This document shows positions 32,595 through 41,825 of a stretch of 64,000 bases of DNA, one piece after another. The DNA lies in assembly GCF_022701175.1 (NCBI RefSeq), contig NZ_CP078088.1, positions 558,001-622,000 on the forward strand, written 5' to 3'. The position numbers and the translations under genes were made by a program. Source of the DNA: Allobaculum sp. Allo2. Lineage in GTDB: Bacteria > Bacillota_I > Bacilli_A > Erysipelotrichales > Erysipelotrichaceae. Position 1 is the stretch's first letter; each line of letters begins with the position of its first letter. The notes beneath the pieces are model-generated. The model was not told the origin of the DNA and did no database searches. It was given only the letters and a program-made list of their open reading frames with translations.

Positions 32595-32654
32595 AAAGCC
32601 GTTCGAACTTTACCGTCCCCTGAATTGGGGAGCGGGACGTTCGAACGGCTTTTT
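32595..32654. terminator. Strong bidirectional terminator between the EEP gene and the LacI gene
   Basis: AAAGCCGTTCGAAC (32595-32608) pairs with 32639-32652. An inner GTCCC/GGGAC and TCCCC/GGGGA hairpin fills the loop. T runs lie on both outer sides. The genes are convergent. Confidence 0.85.
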
Positions 32655-32679
32655 GTGCGGTTTATATTTTTGGAGAAAA

Positions 32680-33714
32680 TCAGGATTTGGCTGGAGCACA
32701 GCTTTCGCGCTCGACGAGCACGAACGGAACGAGGGTCTTGCTGGCCATGGACTGCGGCGTGCGCGCCCGTAAAATCGCCTGCGCGGCGGCTTCGCGGCCA
32801 AGCTGGAGCGGATGAACGTCGATGGACGTCAGACGCGGGGAGGTGAGCGTCGCGAAAATGGAATTGTTAAAGGAAACGATGGACAGATCGTCTGGAATGG
32901 AAAGGCCGGCTTCCGCGGCTTTCTGGCGAAGGGCCATCGCGTGCAGGTCGTCGCTTGTCACAAAGGCCGTTGGCCGTTTGTCTTTGGAAAGCGCGAGCAG
33001 GCGGCCGATTTCTTCAAGCCCTTCGGGATCGCCGTGTTCCATTTCGATCAAATGCATGTTTTGCGCCTCGATGCCAGCCTGCTGAAGAAAGAGAAGCACA
33101 CCGTTTTTGCGCGATGCAGAAAACAGATGCTCGAACGGGGAGCCGATAAACGCGAAGCGGCGATGGCCAAGCCCATACAAATAGCGTGCAGCGCTGCTGC
33201 CGGCTTCGATGTTGTCGTTGTCGACGCTGACGGTCTGCGAACTGCGGCTTTGCGGAGAGCCGATCAGCACGTAGTCGTAGCCTTCTTCGGTCAGCTTGTC
33301 GACGATGGGATCATCGGCGCGGGAAAACAGAAGAATGAAGGCGGAAAGGCGGCTGCTCGCGGAAAGGGAAAGGATCGCTTCGATGACTTCCTGATCATCC
33401 CGGCCGGTTAACAGTAAGGAGACCGCTTCGTTCTGGTTGCAGTACTCGCTGATGCCGCGGATGACTTCCAGAAAGAACGGGTTGTTGTACGTATCCGCAG
33501 CGGAAGGCGGAAGAATGATGCCGACTTCGACAAGCGGCTTGTTCTGGACCAGCGTTGAAGCGCTTGCTGGTGCGGAGTAGCCGACTTTTTCCATGGCTTT
33601 GCGCACCTTTTCCTTGGTGGTCTCCGAAATGGCCGGATTGTTTCGAATGGTGCGGCTGACGGTCGAGGCGGAAACGCCGGCGACGCGGGCAACATCGCGT
33701 ATCGTTACGGACAT
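32680..33714 (-). CDS. LacI-family transcriptional regulator (MalR-like by context)
   Basis: An intact 344-residue protein with N-terminal helix-turn-helix (IRDVARVAGVSASTVSRTI) and hinge helix, followed by a periplasmic-binding-protein-like effector domain (GIILPP to SFNNSIFATLTSPRLTSI). It probably controls the neighbouring PTS and phosphatase genes and itself. The start follows GGAAAGGGA. Upstream lie a weak cre-like site and TTGCA repeats shared with the PTS promoter. The effector is unknown. Confidence 0.92.
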   Translation of the reverse strand: MSVTIRDVARVAGVSASTVSRTIRNNPAISETTKEKVRKAMEKVGYSAPASASTLVQNKPLVEVGIILPPSAADTYNNPFFLEVIRGISEYCNQNEAVSLLLTGRDDQEVIEAILSLSASSRLSAFILLFSRADDPIVDKLTEEGYDYVLIGSPQSRSSQTVSVDNDNIEAGSSAARYLYGLGHRRFAFIGSPFEHLFSASRKNGVLLFLQQAGIEAQNMHLIEMEHGDPEGLEEIGRLLALSKDKRPTAFVTSDDLHAMALRQKAAEAGLSIPDDLSIVSFNNSIFATLTSPRLTSIDVHPLQLGREAAAQAILRARTPQSMASKTLVPFVLVERESCAPAKS

Positions 33715-33773
33715 GAAAAATCCCTTTCCAAAGCGAAATCTTCTGTTTCACGACAATTGCACACAACGAATAC

Positions 33774-33786
33774 AGAAAGCGTTTGA
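33774..33786. promoter_or_regulatory. Weak cre-like site upstream of the LacI gene
   Basis: AGAAAGCGTTTGA differs from the TGAAAGCGTTTCA palindrome of the CcpA site at two outer positions. It lies about 60 bp upstream of the start at 33714. Confidence 0.3.
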
Positions 33787-33814
33787 TCTGCGATAAACAA
33801 AGCCTTTTACGCTG

Positions 33815-33842
33815 TGCAAATATGCATCATTATGCAACAAAA
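33815..33842 (-). promoter_or_regulatory. TTGCA-repeat operator candidate upstream of the LacI gene
   Basis: Read on the minus strand, TTGCATAATGATGCATATTT is followed by GCACA, giving TTGCA, ATGCA and TTGCA in a row. GTTGCATAA and TTGCACA also occur at the PTS promoter (28981-28999). This would be consistent with autoregulation. Confidence 0.4.
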
Positions 33843-34133
33843 TGCGCCAAAGGAAAAGACGGGCAGGAAGACTCCGCCCAATTCTTCAGGCATTTTTCAA
33901 GTGTTGACCGTCTGGTTTTCCGGCGAAACCAAGGGCGCTTTTCCGGCTTTTTCTCAAGAAAAGAGTGATCGTTATCTTCGTTCAAATATCCTGAAACGGA
34001 TAAACACAATCGCAAAAAGAAACCCGGCGAGAAAAACGCCAGCGGGACGGCTTGTGTCCAGCGACCCTGAATCCGCAGCGTTCGCCTCGGGCATCTGCCG
34101 GCTTGCCTGCGGCTCGCGTCGGATAATACAGGT

Positions 34134-34961
34134 ATGGACTATCCACAGGATCTGATCGGAGAACTGGTCGAAAACGATAAGGATGAACGGGAAGAATCGC
34201 TGCGCGTCGGCCTGCTTTTAACGCTTGGTATCGGCATTCTCAACGCCTGCACGTACGTGACGCGCGGGCATGTTTTCGCGAGCAGTCAGAGCGGCAACCT
34301 GCTCTATTTAGGACTCGATCTGGCCAAAGGCGAATTTGGCAACGTGACCAAGTATCTTTTTCCGCCGCTGATGTTTGCGGCTGGAATTGTCATTGCCGAA
34401 CATTATCACGACAAGCCGGGGTATCGGCAATGGCGAAGAATTCAGTTTCTGATCGAAATCGTTCTGATCATTGTCGCCACGTTTCTTCCGGATTCCTGGA
34501 ACGCACTGGCCAATCCGATTTTCGGCTTGTGCTGCGGACTGCAGACGATTATTTTCAAGCGGATTCGAAGCAATCCGATGGCGACGGTCGTCATCAACAG
34601 CGGCTTTCAGAACACGTTTGTGCACCTGACACGGTATTTGCAGAAAAAGGATAGGGAAGACGCGTTTCGCGCGCTGCTCTATTTTGTTCTGGTCATTTCC
34701 TACTTTCTCGGCATCGTGATCGGCGCACTGCTCTGTCCGTATCTCAATCATTATGTTTCGCTGATCAGCGCTGGACTGCTGCTGATCTGTCTGTTTATTG
34801 CGCTGCCTGCCCATTTGGATTCGGACGAAAAGAGCTCTGATTCATCGGTCGACAACCCGGACAAGGCAGGAACGGCTGCGTCAAAGCCTGAAAAAGAAAA
34901 CGGACAAAATTCGAAGAACAATAGAAGTTTCAAAAACGAGGACACGGTTTGGAAGCGTTGA
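34134..34961 (+). CDS. DUF1275 (YoaK-family) membrane protein
   Basis: An intact 275-resid protein with about six hydrophobic helices, the family start GLLLTLGIGILNACTYVTRG, SSQSGNLLYLGL and NPMATVVINSGFQNT. A polar Ser/Asp/Lys-rich tail of about 45 residues follows. Function is not established for the family. There is no clear ribosome site before 34134. It ends at a terminator overlapping its own 3' end. Confidence 0.85.
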   Translation: MDYPQDLIGELVENDKDEREESLRVGLLLTLGIGILNACTYVTRGHVFASSQSGNLLYLGLDLAKGEFGNVTKYLFPPLMFAAGIVIAEHYHDKPGYRQWRRIQFLIEIVLIIVATFLPDSWNALANPIFGLCCGLQTIIFKRIRSNPMATVVINSGFQNTFVHLTRYLQKKDREDAFRALLYFVLVISYFLGIVIGALLCPYLNHYVSLISAGLLLICLFIALPAHLDSDEKSSDSSVDNPDKAGTAASKPEKENGQNSKNNRSFKNEDTVWKR

Positions 34962-34983
34962 ATTTCAAAATCCGTGTCTTTTT
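34941..34983 (+). terminator. Terminator after the DUF1275 gene
   Basis: GACACGG (34941-34947) pairs with CCGTGTC (34972-34978), followed by five T. The 5' arm lies in the last codons of the gene. Confidence 0.7.
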
Positions 34984-35127
34984 ATCGCGTAAGTAATACG
35001 AATCGTTTTACTCTTCGCAAGAAAACCTCTTTTTCGGGCCGTCAAGAGGAATTTTCAGAAAAATGCCGGGAAATATTCTCGTTTTCATGCATTTTTTCAG
35101 AAAGAGAAACAAATCGGTTTCAATGGA

Positions 35128-35155
35128 TTGAATTCGAAAATGGAATGGGTAGAAT
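35128..35155 (+). promoter_or_regulatory. Promoter of the arginine operon leader
   Basis: TTGAAT (35128-35133) and TAGAAT (35150-35155) are separated by 16 bp. Transcription would begin a few bases before the T-box stem I. Confidence 0.55.
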
Positions 35156-35161
35156 ACGGAA

Positions 35162-35389
35162 TATCAAATCAGTGATCGGAAATAGTACCTGCAGAAAGGT
35201 CCAAAGAGAGCTTCGGCCTGGTGAAACGAAGCGTCCGGAATGCAGCGAACGTGCCCGTGAGTGGAACCGCGACAGAAATCGAGCTGTTCCCGCGACCCGG
35301 CGTTATGGGAGAGTGTCCTCTTCAAGAAAGAGGGAAGACAGGTGGTACCGCGATCCTTATCGTCCTTTCATTCGAAAGGACGTTTTTTT
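35162..35389 (+). promoter_or_regulatory. T-box riboswitch, arginine-specific (specifier CGU)
   Basis: All T-box landmarks are in order. The stem I AGTA motif is near 35178. The distal-loop sequence AGAGAGC...TGGTGAAACGAAGC is at about 35206-35232. The specifier region GAACGTGCCCG has CGT at 35250-35252 followed by a purine. GAGTGGAACCGCG follows, then the T-box itself GGTGGTACCGCG (35341-35352), and a terminator GTCCTTTC-ATTC-GAAAGGAC with seven T (35361-35389). Uncharged tRNA-Arg would stabilise the antiterminator and switch on argG and the genes behind it. Confidence 0.88.
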
Positions 35390-35404
35390 GGAAGGGGCGA
35401 TTTC

Positions 35405-35461
35405 ATGCAGGAAGACCGACGATGCCTGAATTCAGGCCGGCGAAAGGCTGACACACACTGA
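35405..35461 (+). CDS. Candidate 18-residue arginine-rich leader peptide
   Basis: [18 protein letters not shown] is encoded just downstream of the T-box terminator, after GGAAGGGG 8 bp upstream of the ATG. Four of 18 codons are Arg, in two adjacent pairs (CGA CGA and CGG CGA). Ribosome stalling on these could add a second control step. It is short enough to be chance. Confidence 0.3.
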   Translation: MQEDRRCLNSGRRKADTH

Positions 35462-35610
35462 GAAACAGCCATTCGCCGCATACATACGCACAGCTTAGAA
35501 CAAGATCCGAAACGAAAAATCCATACATACATAAACGTTTAAATCTGCTGGATCTTCTTCTCATTCTTTCTCAGACCATTCAAAAGCGAAAGCGAACAAG
35601 GAGAAAAATC

Positions 35611-36881
35611 ATGAGCAACCTGCATAACGAAAACAAAACGTATAAGAAAATCGTCCTCGCCTATTCCGGCGGTCTGGATACTTCCGTTCTGATCCCCTGG
35701 CTGAAAGAACATTACGGCAACTGCGAAGTCATCGCGGTATCCGGCAACGTCGGACAGGGCGGCGAACTCGACGGCCTCGAAGAAAAAGCGCTCAAGACCG
35801 GCGCCTCCAAACTGTATATTGAAGATCTGACCGACACCTTTGTAGACGACTACATCGTACCGTCCCTCAAAGCCGGCGCGAGCTACGAACAGTACTTGCT
35901 GGGAACGTCTTTCGCAAGACCGATCATCGCCAAACGGATTGTGGAAATCGCCAAAGCCGAAGGCGCCGATGCCATCTGCCACGGCTGTACCGGTAAAGGA
36001 AACGACCAGGTTCGGTTTGAACTGGCCATCAAGGCGTTCGCTCCGGAAATCGATATTATCGCTCCATGGCGGTTCTGGGATCTGAACAGCCGGGAAAAGG
36101 AAATCGCCTACGCCGAAGCGCATAACATTCCTCTGAAAATCAGCAAGGAAACCAACTACTCCAAAGATAAAAACCTCTGGCATCTGTCCCATGAAGGTCT
36201 GGACCTCGAAGATCCGGCCAACGAAGCTCCAATCAACAAACCCGGCTTCCTCGAAATGGGTGTATCCCCGAAATGGCTCCGGATACGCCGACCAATGTCA
36301 CCATCCATTTTGAAAAAGGCGTACCGACCGCTCTGGATGGCGAAGAAATGAGCGCCAAGGACATCATCCTCAAGCTCAACGAAATCGGCGGCGCCAACGG
36401 CATCGGCATTCTCGATATCGTTGAAAACCGTCTGGTCGGCATGAAATCGAGAGGCGTATACGAAACGCCGGGCGGATCCATTCTGTATAAAGCCCACGAC
36501 AAGCTCGAGGAAATCACCCTCGACAAAAACACCAAGCATTTCAAGGAAATCGTCGCGCAGAAATTCGGCGAACTCGTCTACGACGGCCTCTGGTTCACCC
36601 CGCTGCGCAAAGCGCTGAGCGCCTTCGTCGATTCCACGCAGGAAACCGTAACCGGCGACGTTACGCTCAAACTCTACAAAGGTAACATGATTCCGGTATC
36701 AGTAACATCCCCGTATTCCCTCTATAACGCAGGCATGGCCACCTTCGATGAAGATGACTGCTACGACCAGAGCGATTCCGCCGGCTTCATCAACCTCTTC
36801 GGTCTGCCGATCGCGGTAAGAGCCATCAACGACAAGCAGCTCGCAAAGGAAACTGGAGAACATTTCTCCAGTGTGGAATAA
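35611..36881 (+). CDS. argG: Argininosuccinate synthase
   Basis: Joins citrulline and aspartate using ATP. The repaired 423-residue product has the N-terminal P-loop [12 protein letters not shown], followed by [15 protein letters not shown] and APWRFWDL. One frame break at 36275-36276 (G2, expected G3). It starts after AAGGAG, about 220 nt downstream of the T-box terminator. argH begins immediately after its stop, so the two are translationally linked. Confidence 0.96.
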
Positions 36882-38287
36882 ATGAGTAAGCTCTGGGCGG
36901 GTCGGATCTCCAAGGAAACCGACGCGGACGCCAACGACTTCAACAGTTCCATTTCTTTTGATTCCCGGCTGTATCCCCAGGACATTCTTGGAAGCCTGGT
37001 GCACAGCTGCATGCTCGAAAAACAGGGCATTCTCACGTACGAGGAAAAGCAGGACATTCATCACGGCCTGCTCGATCTTCTCAACAAAATGAACAGCGGT
37101 CAGGTGGAATTTTCCAGCCAGTATGAAGACATTCACACATGCGTGGAACAGCTGCTGACGGCCGCCATCGGCGACACCGGCAAAAAGCTCCACACCGGAC
37201 GCAGCCGCAACGATCAGGTCGCACTCGACATGCGTCTGTATGTTGTCTCCAAAGCCGAAGAAATTCACGACACGCTGCTCAATCTGATTTCGGTTCTGGC
37301 CGATCTGGCCGCCGAATACGCCGATACGCTCGTACCCGGCTATACCCATCTTCAAAGAGCGCAGCCCATCACCTTCGGGCACACGCTCATGGCCTACGCC
37401 AACATGTTCCGCCGCGACGCGCTCCGTCTGGAAAACGCGCTGGACGTCATGGACGAATGTCCGCTGGGCGCCGGCGCTCTGGCTGGAACGACGTTCCCGC
37501 TCGATCGGGAATTTACCGCCGCACATCTTGGCTTTTCCAAGCCGATGTCCAACTCGATCGACGCGGTCAGCGACAGGGACTTCTGCATTGAATTTTTAAG
37601 CGATCTTTCCATCCTCATGATGCACATGAGCCGTCTGAGCGAAGAAATGATTCTCTGGAGCTCCTGGGAATTCAAATTCATCGAACTCGACGACGCCTAT
37701 TCCACCGGCAGCTCGATCATGCCCCAGAAGAAAAATCCGGACATGTGCGAACTGATCCGCGGCAAAACCGGCCGGGTTTACGGCGATCTGATCGGTCTGC
37801 TCACGGTCATGAAAGGTCTGCCCCTCGCCTATAACAAGGACATGCAGGAAGACAAGGAAGCCGTCTTTGACGCCGTTGATACCGTCGAGATGTGCCTGAA
37901 AGTTCTGCCTGGCATGTTAAAGACGATGCGCGTACGCAAGGACAAGATGAAACAGGCCGCCAGTGCCGGATTCATCAACGCAACGGAATGCGCTGACTAC
38001 CTCGCCAAAAAGGCATGCCCTTCCGGGATGCCTACAAACTGACCGGTACGCTCGTCGCTGACTGCATCGACAAGGGCCTTACCCTCGATCAGGTCAGCCC
38101 CGACGATCTCGAAAAGCTCTGCGATCTGTTTGACGAAGACTTTTATCAGGCGATCGATCTCGACAAGGCTGTAGCCGATCGGAAAGTGTACGGCGGTCCG
38201 TGCAAGGAAAACGTGCTCGACCAGTCCGCCAAAGCCAAGGAATTTGTCGCCGCGCACAAAACGTCCAAAGTCAGAACTTCGAAATAA
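36882..38287 (+). CDS. argH: Argininosuccinate lyase
   Basis: Splits argininosuccinate into arginine and fumarate. The repaired 468-residue product has the superfamily signature GSSIMPQKKNPD, LHTGRSRNDQVALD and the helix motif PGYTHLQRAQP. One frame break at 38007-38011 (A5, expected A6). The ATG directly abuts the argG stop codon with no spacer. No terminator follows, so read-through into argC is possible. Confidence 0.96.
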
Positions 38288-38762
38288 TTCCAGACCGAGC
38301 GAAAGCCGTCAAAGGAAAAAGACGCGCTTCTTCTGGAAAGGAAATGTTTACGCCAGACCGCCGCGCCAGTAGGAAACTTGTCGCGGCGGTCGACGTTTCC
38401 GATGATTTTTCCTCTCCATCCAACCGCTGCGTGCCGCCTGTCTTTCGATATCTTTCCATATATATCGGAAGCAGAAAGAAGGATATAGAAGGATATAGAT
38501 ATAAAGGATACAGAAGGATATAGATATATAGGAAGAACAGGGAAGAGCTCGAACGCCTGGCAGAAAAGAGTCCGGACAGGCAGGATTCCATCCCCGCAAA
38601 TTCACCTGAAAAGTGCAGGAAAAACGGGAAAAAGACAGCCCATACAGAACCGGTGAAATCCCGCAAAACAGGAATATATATGTCTCCTTTGAAAAAGCGG
38701 ATGTTCACAAAATGCATAGGCCGGTATTCTGAGCAGGGAAAAAGATAAAAAACAGTACGTGT
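38288..38762. repeat. Intergenic stretch with imperfect AAGGATATAG tandem array
   Basis: Between argH and argC no gene is supported. From 38479 to 38532 an AAGGATATAG-like unit occurs four times (starts near 38479, 38489, 38503 and 38513) at 10-14 bp spacing, in a purine-rich strand. No second T-box or terminator is visible. It may hold an argC promoter or regulator-binding array. Confidence 0.5.
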
Positions 38763-39690
38763 ATGAAAAAACCAAAAATTTACATCGATGGCCAGGCCGG
38801 AACGACCGGGCTGCAGATTAAGGAGCGGATTTTAAACCGCGACGATCTGGAACTGCTGACCATCGCCGAAGACAAACGAAAGATCCCGGCGAACGCCGGC
38901 GTCTGATGGAAAAAGCCGATCTGGTCTTTCTCTGCCTGCCCGATGCGGCAGCGATCGAAGCCGTTTCGCTGATGGAAGGACTCGATACCCGAATCATTGA
39001 CGCCTCCACCGCGCATCGCACTTCGCCCGACTGGGCGTACGGCTTTCCGGAACTTTCGGCCGCGCATAAAGCAGCCATTCAGAGCGCGCAGAAAGTGGCC
39101 AATCCCGGATGCCACGCCAGCGGCTTTATCGCTCTGGTTTATCCGCTCGCCAGATCCGGACTGCTCAATCTGGACAGTCAGCTGAAGTCCTTTTCGCTGA
39201 CCGGCTACAGCGGCGGCGGAAAATCGATGATCGCCGCTTACGAAAACGAAAAAGAAGACGAAATGAACAGCCCGAAGCCCTACGCTTTAGGACTTGCCCA
39301 TAAGCACATTCCAGAAATGAAAGCCGTCTGCGGTCTGCAGCAGACCCCGCTTTTTGTACCGATCGTCGATGACTATGAAAAAGGCATGCTCACCCAGGTC
39401 TTTCTCGGCAAGGACGATCTGACCAAATCTGTCAGTCTGCAGGAACTGCTCGATCTGTATAAAAACTGGTACGGCGATTCCCAGATTCAGGTCGGCGATC
39501 CGCAAGGCGCGCTGTTCTCGAATACGCTGGCCGGAAAAGACGGCATGGAAATTTTTGTCAACGGATCTTCGGAAACCGGCTATGTGCTCAGCGCCCGCTT
39601 TGACAACCTCGGCAAGGGGCGAGCGGTGCCGCGGTTCAGAACATGAACCTCATGCTTGGCCTGGACGAATACAAAGGCCTGCATCTTTAA
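38763..39690 (+). CDS. argC: N-acetyl-gamma-glutamyl-phosphate reductase, short type 2
   Basis: NADPH-dependent reduction of N-acetylglutamyl phosphate. The repaired 309-residue product opens IYIDGQAGTTGLQI, the type 2 ArgC signature, and has the catalytic cysteine in NPGCHASGF and the GGGKSMI segment. Frame breaks at 38879-38881 (A3, expected A4) and 39616-39619 (G4, expected G5). No strong ribosome site precedes the ATG. A hairpin at 39699-39719 separates it from argJ. Confidence 0.93.
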
Positions 39691-39698
39691 GAAAAACG

Positions 39699-39719
39699 CG
39701 AAATCCGATACGGATTTCG
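39699..39719 (+). terminator. Hairpin between argC and argJ
   Basis: CGAAATCCG-ATA-CGGATTTCG is a perfect 9-bp stem followed only by TTT. It is a weak terminator or an mRNA-processing/stability element within the operon. Confidence 0.4.
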
Positions 39720-39766
39720 TTTCCATATATTTCCAGATACTGGAGAACTGCGAAGAAGGGATAAAC

Positions 39767-40971
39767 ATGAAGGAAAGTCGCAAAGGAATTACCGCAGCCG
39801 CGGGATTTCAGACCGGCGCAATTCACTGCGGGCTGCGCAATAATCCGCAGAAAAAGGAACTCGCGCTGATCGTGTCCGAAACCCCGTGCACAGCTGCGGC
39901 GGTTTACACCACCAATCAGGTGAAAGCCGCGCCGCTGCTGCTCAACATGCAGCATCTGGCCAGCGGAACGGCACAGGCCATTACCGTCAACTCGGGCAAT
40001 GCCAACGCCTGTGCGCAAAACGGTGCCGAAAACGCGCTGCGTCAGGCCCAGGCCGCTGCTGCAAAACTCGGTCTGAAAACCGAAGACGTTCTGGTCGCTT
40101 CGACCGGCGTCATCGGCGTCGAACTGCCGATCGAAAAAATTGAAGCCGGTACCGAAAAATCGTGCTGGGCTATGACTCTACCGACAGCGCGAAAGCGATC
40201 ATGACGACCGATACCCGCGTGAAGGAATACGCGGTGGAATTTGAACTCGACGGAAAAACCGTCTATTTAGGCGGCATCGCCAAAGGATCCGGAATGATCC
40301 ATCCCAATATGGGAACGATGTTATGCTTCCTGACCAGCGACGCAAAGATCGCTTCGCCTATGCTGGACAAAGCGCTGCATGATGTGGTGAAAAAGACGTT
40401 TAACCGGATCAGCGTCGATGGCGACACGTCCACCAACGACATGTGCATCGTTCTGGCTAACGGCATGGCCGGCAATGCCGAAATTACCGAAGAAAATGAA
40501 GACTACGCGATCTTCAAGCAGGCGCTCTTTGACGTCATGCAGAAGCTGGCGATCGCGATCGCCAAGGACGGCGAAGGCGCCAGCCGCCTGATTACGGTCG
40601 AAGTCAGAACCGCAAAAACCGAAGAGCAGGCCGAAACGCTCGCCCGTTCGGTGGCCTGCAGTTCGCTGCTCAAAGCCGCCATGTTTGGCAAGGACGCCAA
40701 CTGGGGCCGCGTGATCTGTGCCATGGGCTACTCCAAAGCGCAGTTTGATCCGTCTCTTGTCAGCATTTCCTTCGCGTCGAAAAACGGCGAAATTCTGGTC
40801 TGCGAAAACGGCAAGGGCCTTGATTTTGACGAAGACAAGGCGCTTCACATTCTTGAACCCGATGAGATCGTCATTCTGATCGATCTGCACGAAGGAAAAG
40901 AGAGCGCGACGTGCTGGGGATGCGATCTCACGTACGAATACGTACACATCAATGGAGACTACCGCTCATGA
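39767..40971 (+). CDS. argJ: Bifunctional ornithine acetyltransferase/N-acetylglutamate synthase
   Basis: Transfers acetyl from N-acetylornithine to glutamate, recycling the acetyl group. The repaired 401-residue product has KGSGMIHPNMGTML, the autocleavage site; the usual Met-Ala before the nucleophile Thr is Met-Gly here. It also has GKDANWGR and the C-terminal [10 protein letters not shown]. One frame break at 40155-40159 (A5, expected A6). The start follows GAAGGG, and ATGA overlap with argB indicates coupling. No argA is seen, fitting a cyclic pathway. Confidence 0.94.
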
Positions 40972-41823
40972 TGAGCGCGCAGATCCGCGCCGCCATTCTT
41001 TCGGAAGCCCTGCCGTACTTAAAGGAATACAACGGCGAAATTGTGGTGGTGAAATACGGCGGCAACGCCATGATTGACGAAGAACTCAAAAAGGCCGTCA
41101 TTCAGGATGTGCTCATGCTGCACCTGGTCGGCATTCATGTGGTTCTCGTTCATGGCGGCGGACCGGAAATTTCAAAAATGTTAAAGAAAACCGGCATCGA
41201 ATCCCGCTTTGTCAACGGGCTTCGATATACCGGCGAAGATACGATGGGCATCGTGCAGATGGTCCTTTGCGGCAAGGTGAACAAGGATCTCGTTTCCCTG
41301 CTCGAAGGCAAGGGAATCGGTCTTGGCGGCATGGACGGCAATCTGTTTCAGGCCGTTCCGCTCGACCGGGATGAATACGGCTATGTCGGGGAAATCAAAG
41401 CCGTCAACAGTCAGATCGTCCGTGATCTCATTCACGGCGGCTACATCCCCGTCATTTCCTCGGTGGCTGCCGGTCTGAACGATCTCAACAGCTACAACAT
41501 CAACGCGGACACCGCCGCCAGCTGTCTGGCCGGCGCACTCCATGCCAAAAGCTGATTTTACTGACCGACATTTCCGGTCTGCTGGCGGATCCCAGCGATC
41601 CGGACAGCCTCATTCCGGCCCTGAAAGTTTCGCAGGTGCCGGCAATGCTGGCAACCGGCGCGGTTTCGGGCGGCATGATTCCGAAAGTGGACTGCTGCGT
41701 GGAAGCCGTACGGCAGGGGTTCAGCGCGCCAGCATTATCGACGGCCGCATTCCCCATTCCATTTTGATTGAACTGCTGACCAACGAAGGCATCGGAACGA
41801 TGTTCTCCCAGGAAGAGGTGTAA
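40968..41823 (+). CDS. argB: Acetylglutamate kinase
   Basis: Phosphorylates N-acetylglutamate, commonly the arginine-sensitive step. The repaired 285-residue product has [27 protein letters not shown] and [11 protein letters not shown]. Frame breaks at 41547-41550 (A4, expected A5) and 41716-41719 (G4, expected G5). Two adjacent ATG codons at 40968 and 40971 could both start; it overlaps the argJ stop. argD follows 2 bp later. Confidence 0.95.
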
Positions 41824-41825
41824 AG

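Noticed and set aside
38475..38535. CRISPR array
   Set aside because: Units are 10-14 bp, imperfect and without spacers; no cas genes in the window.
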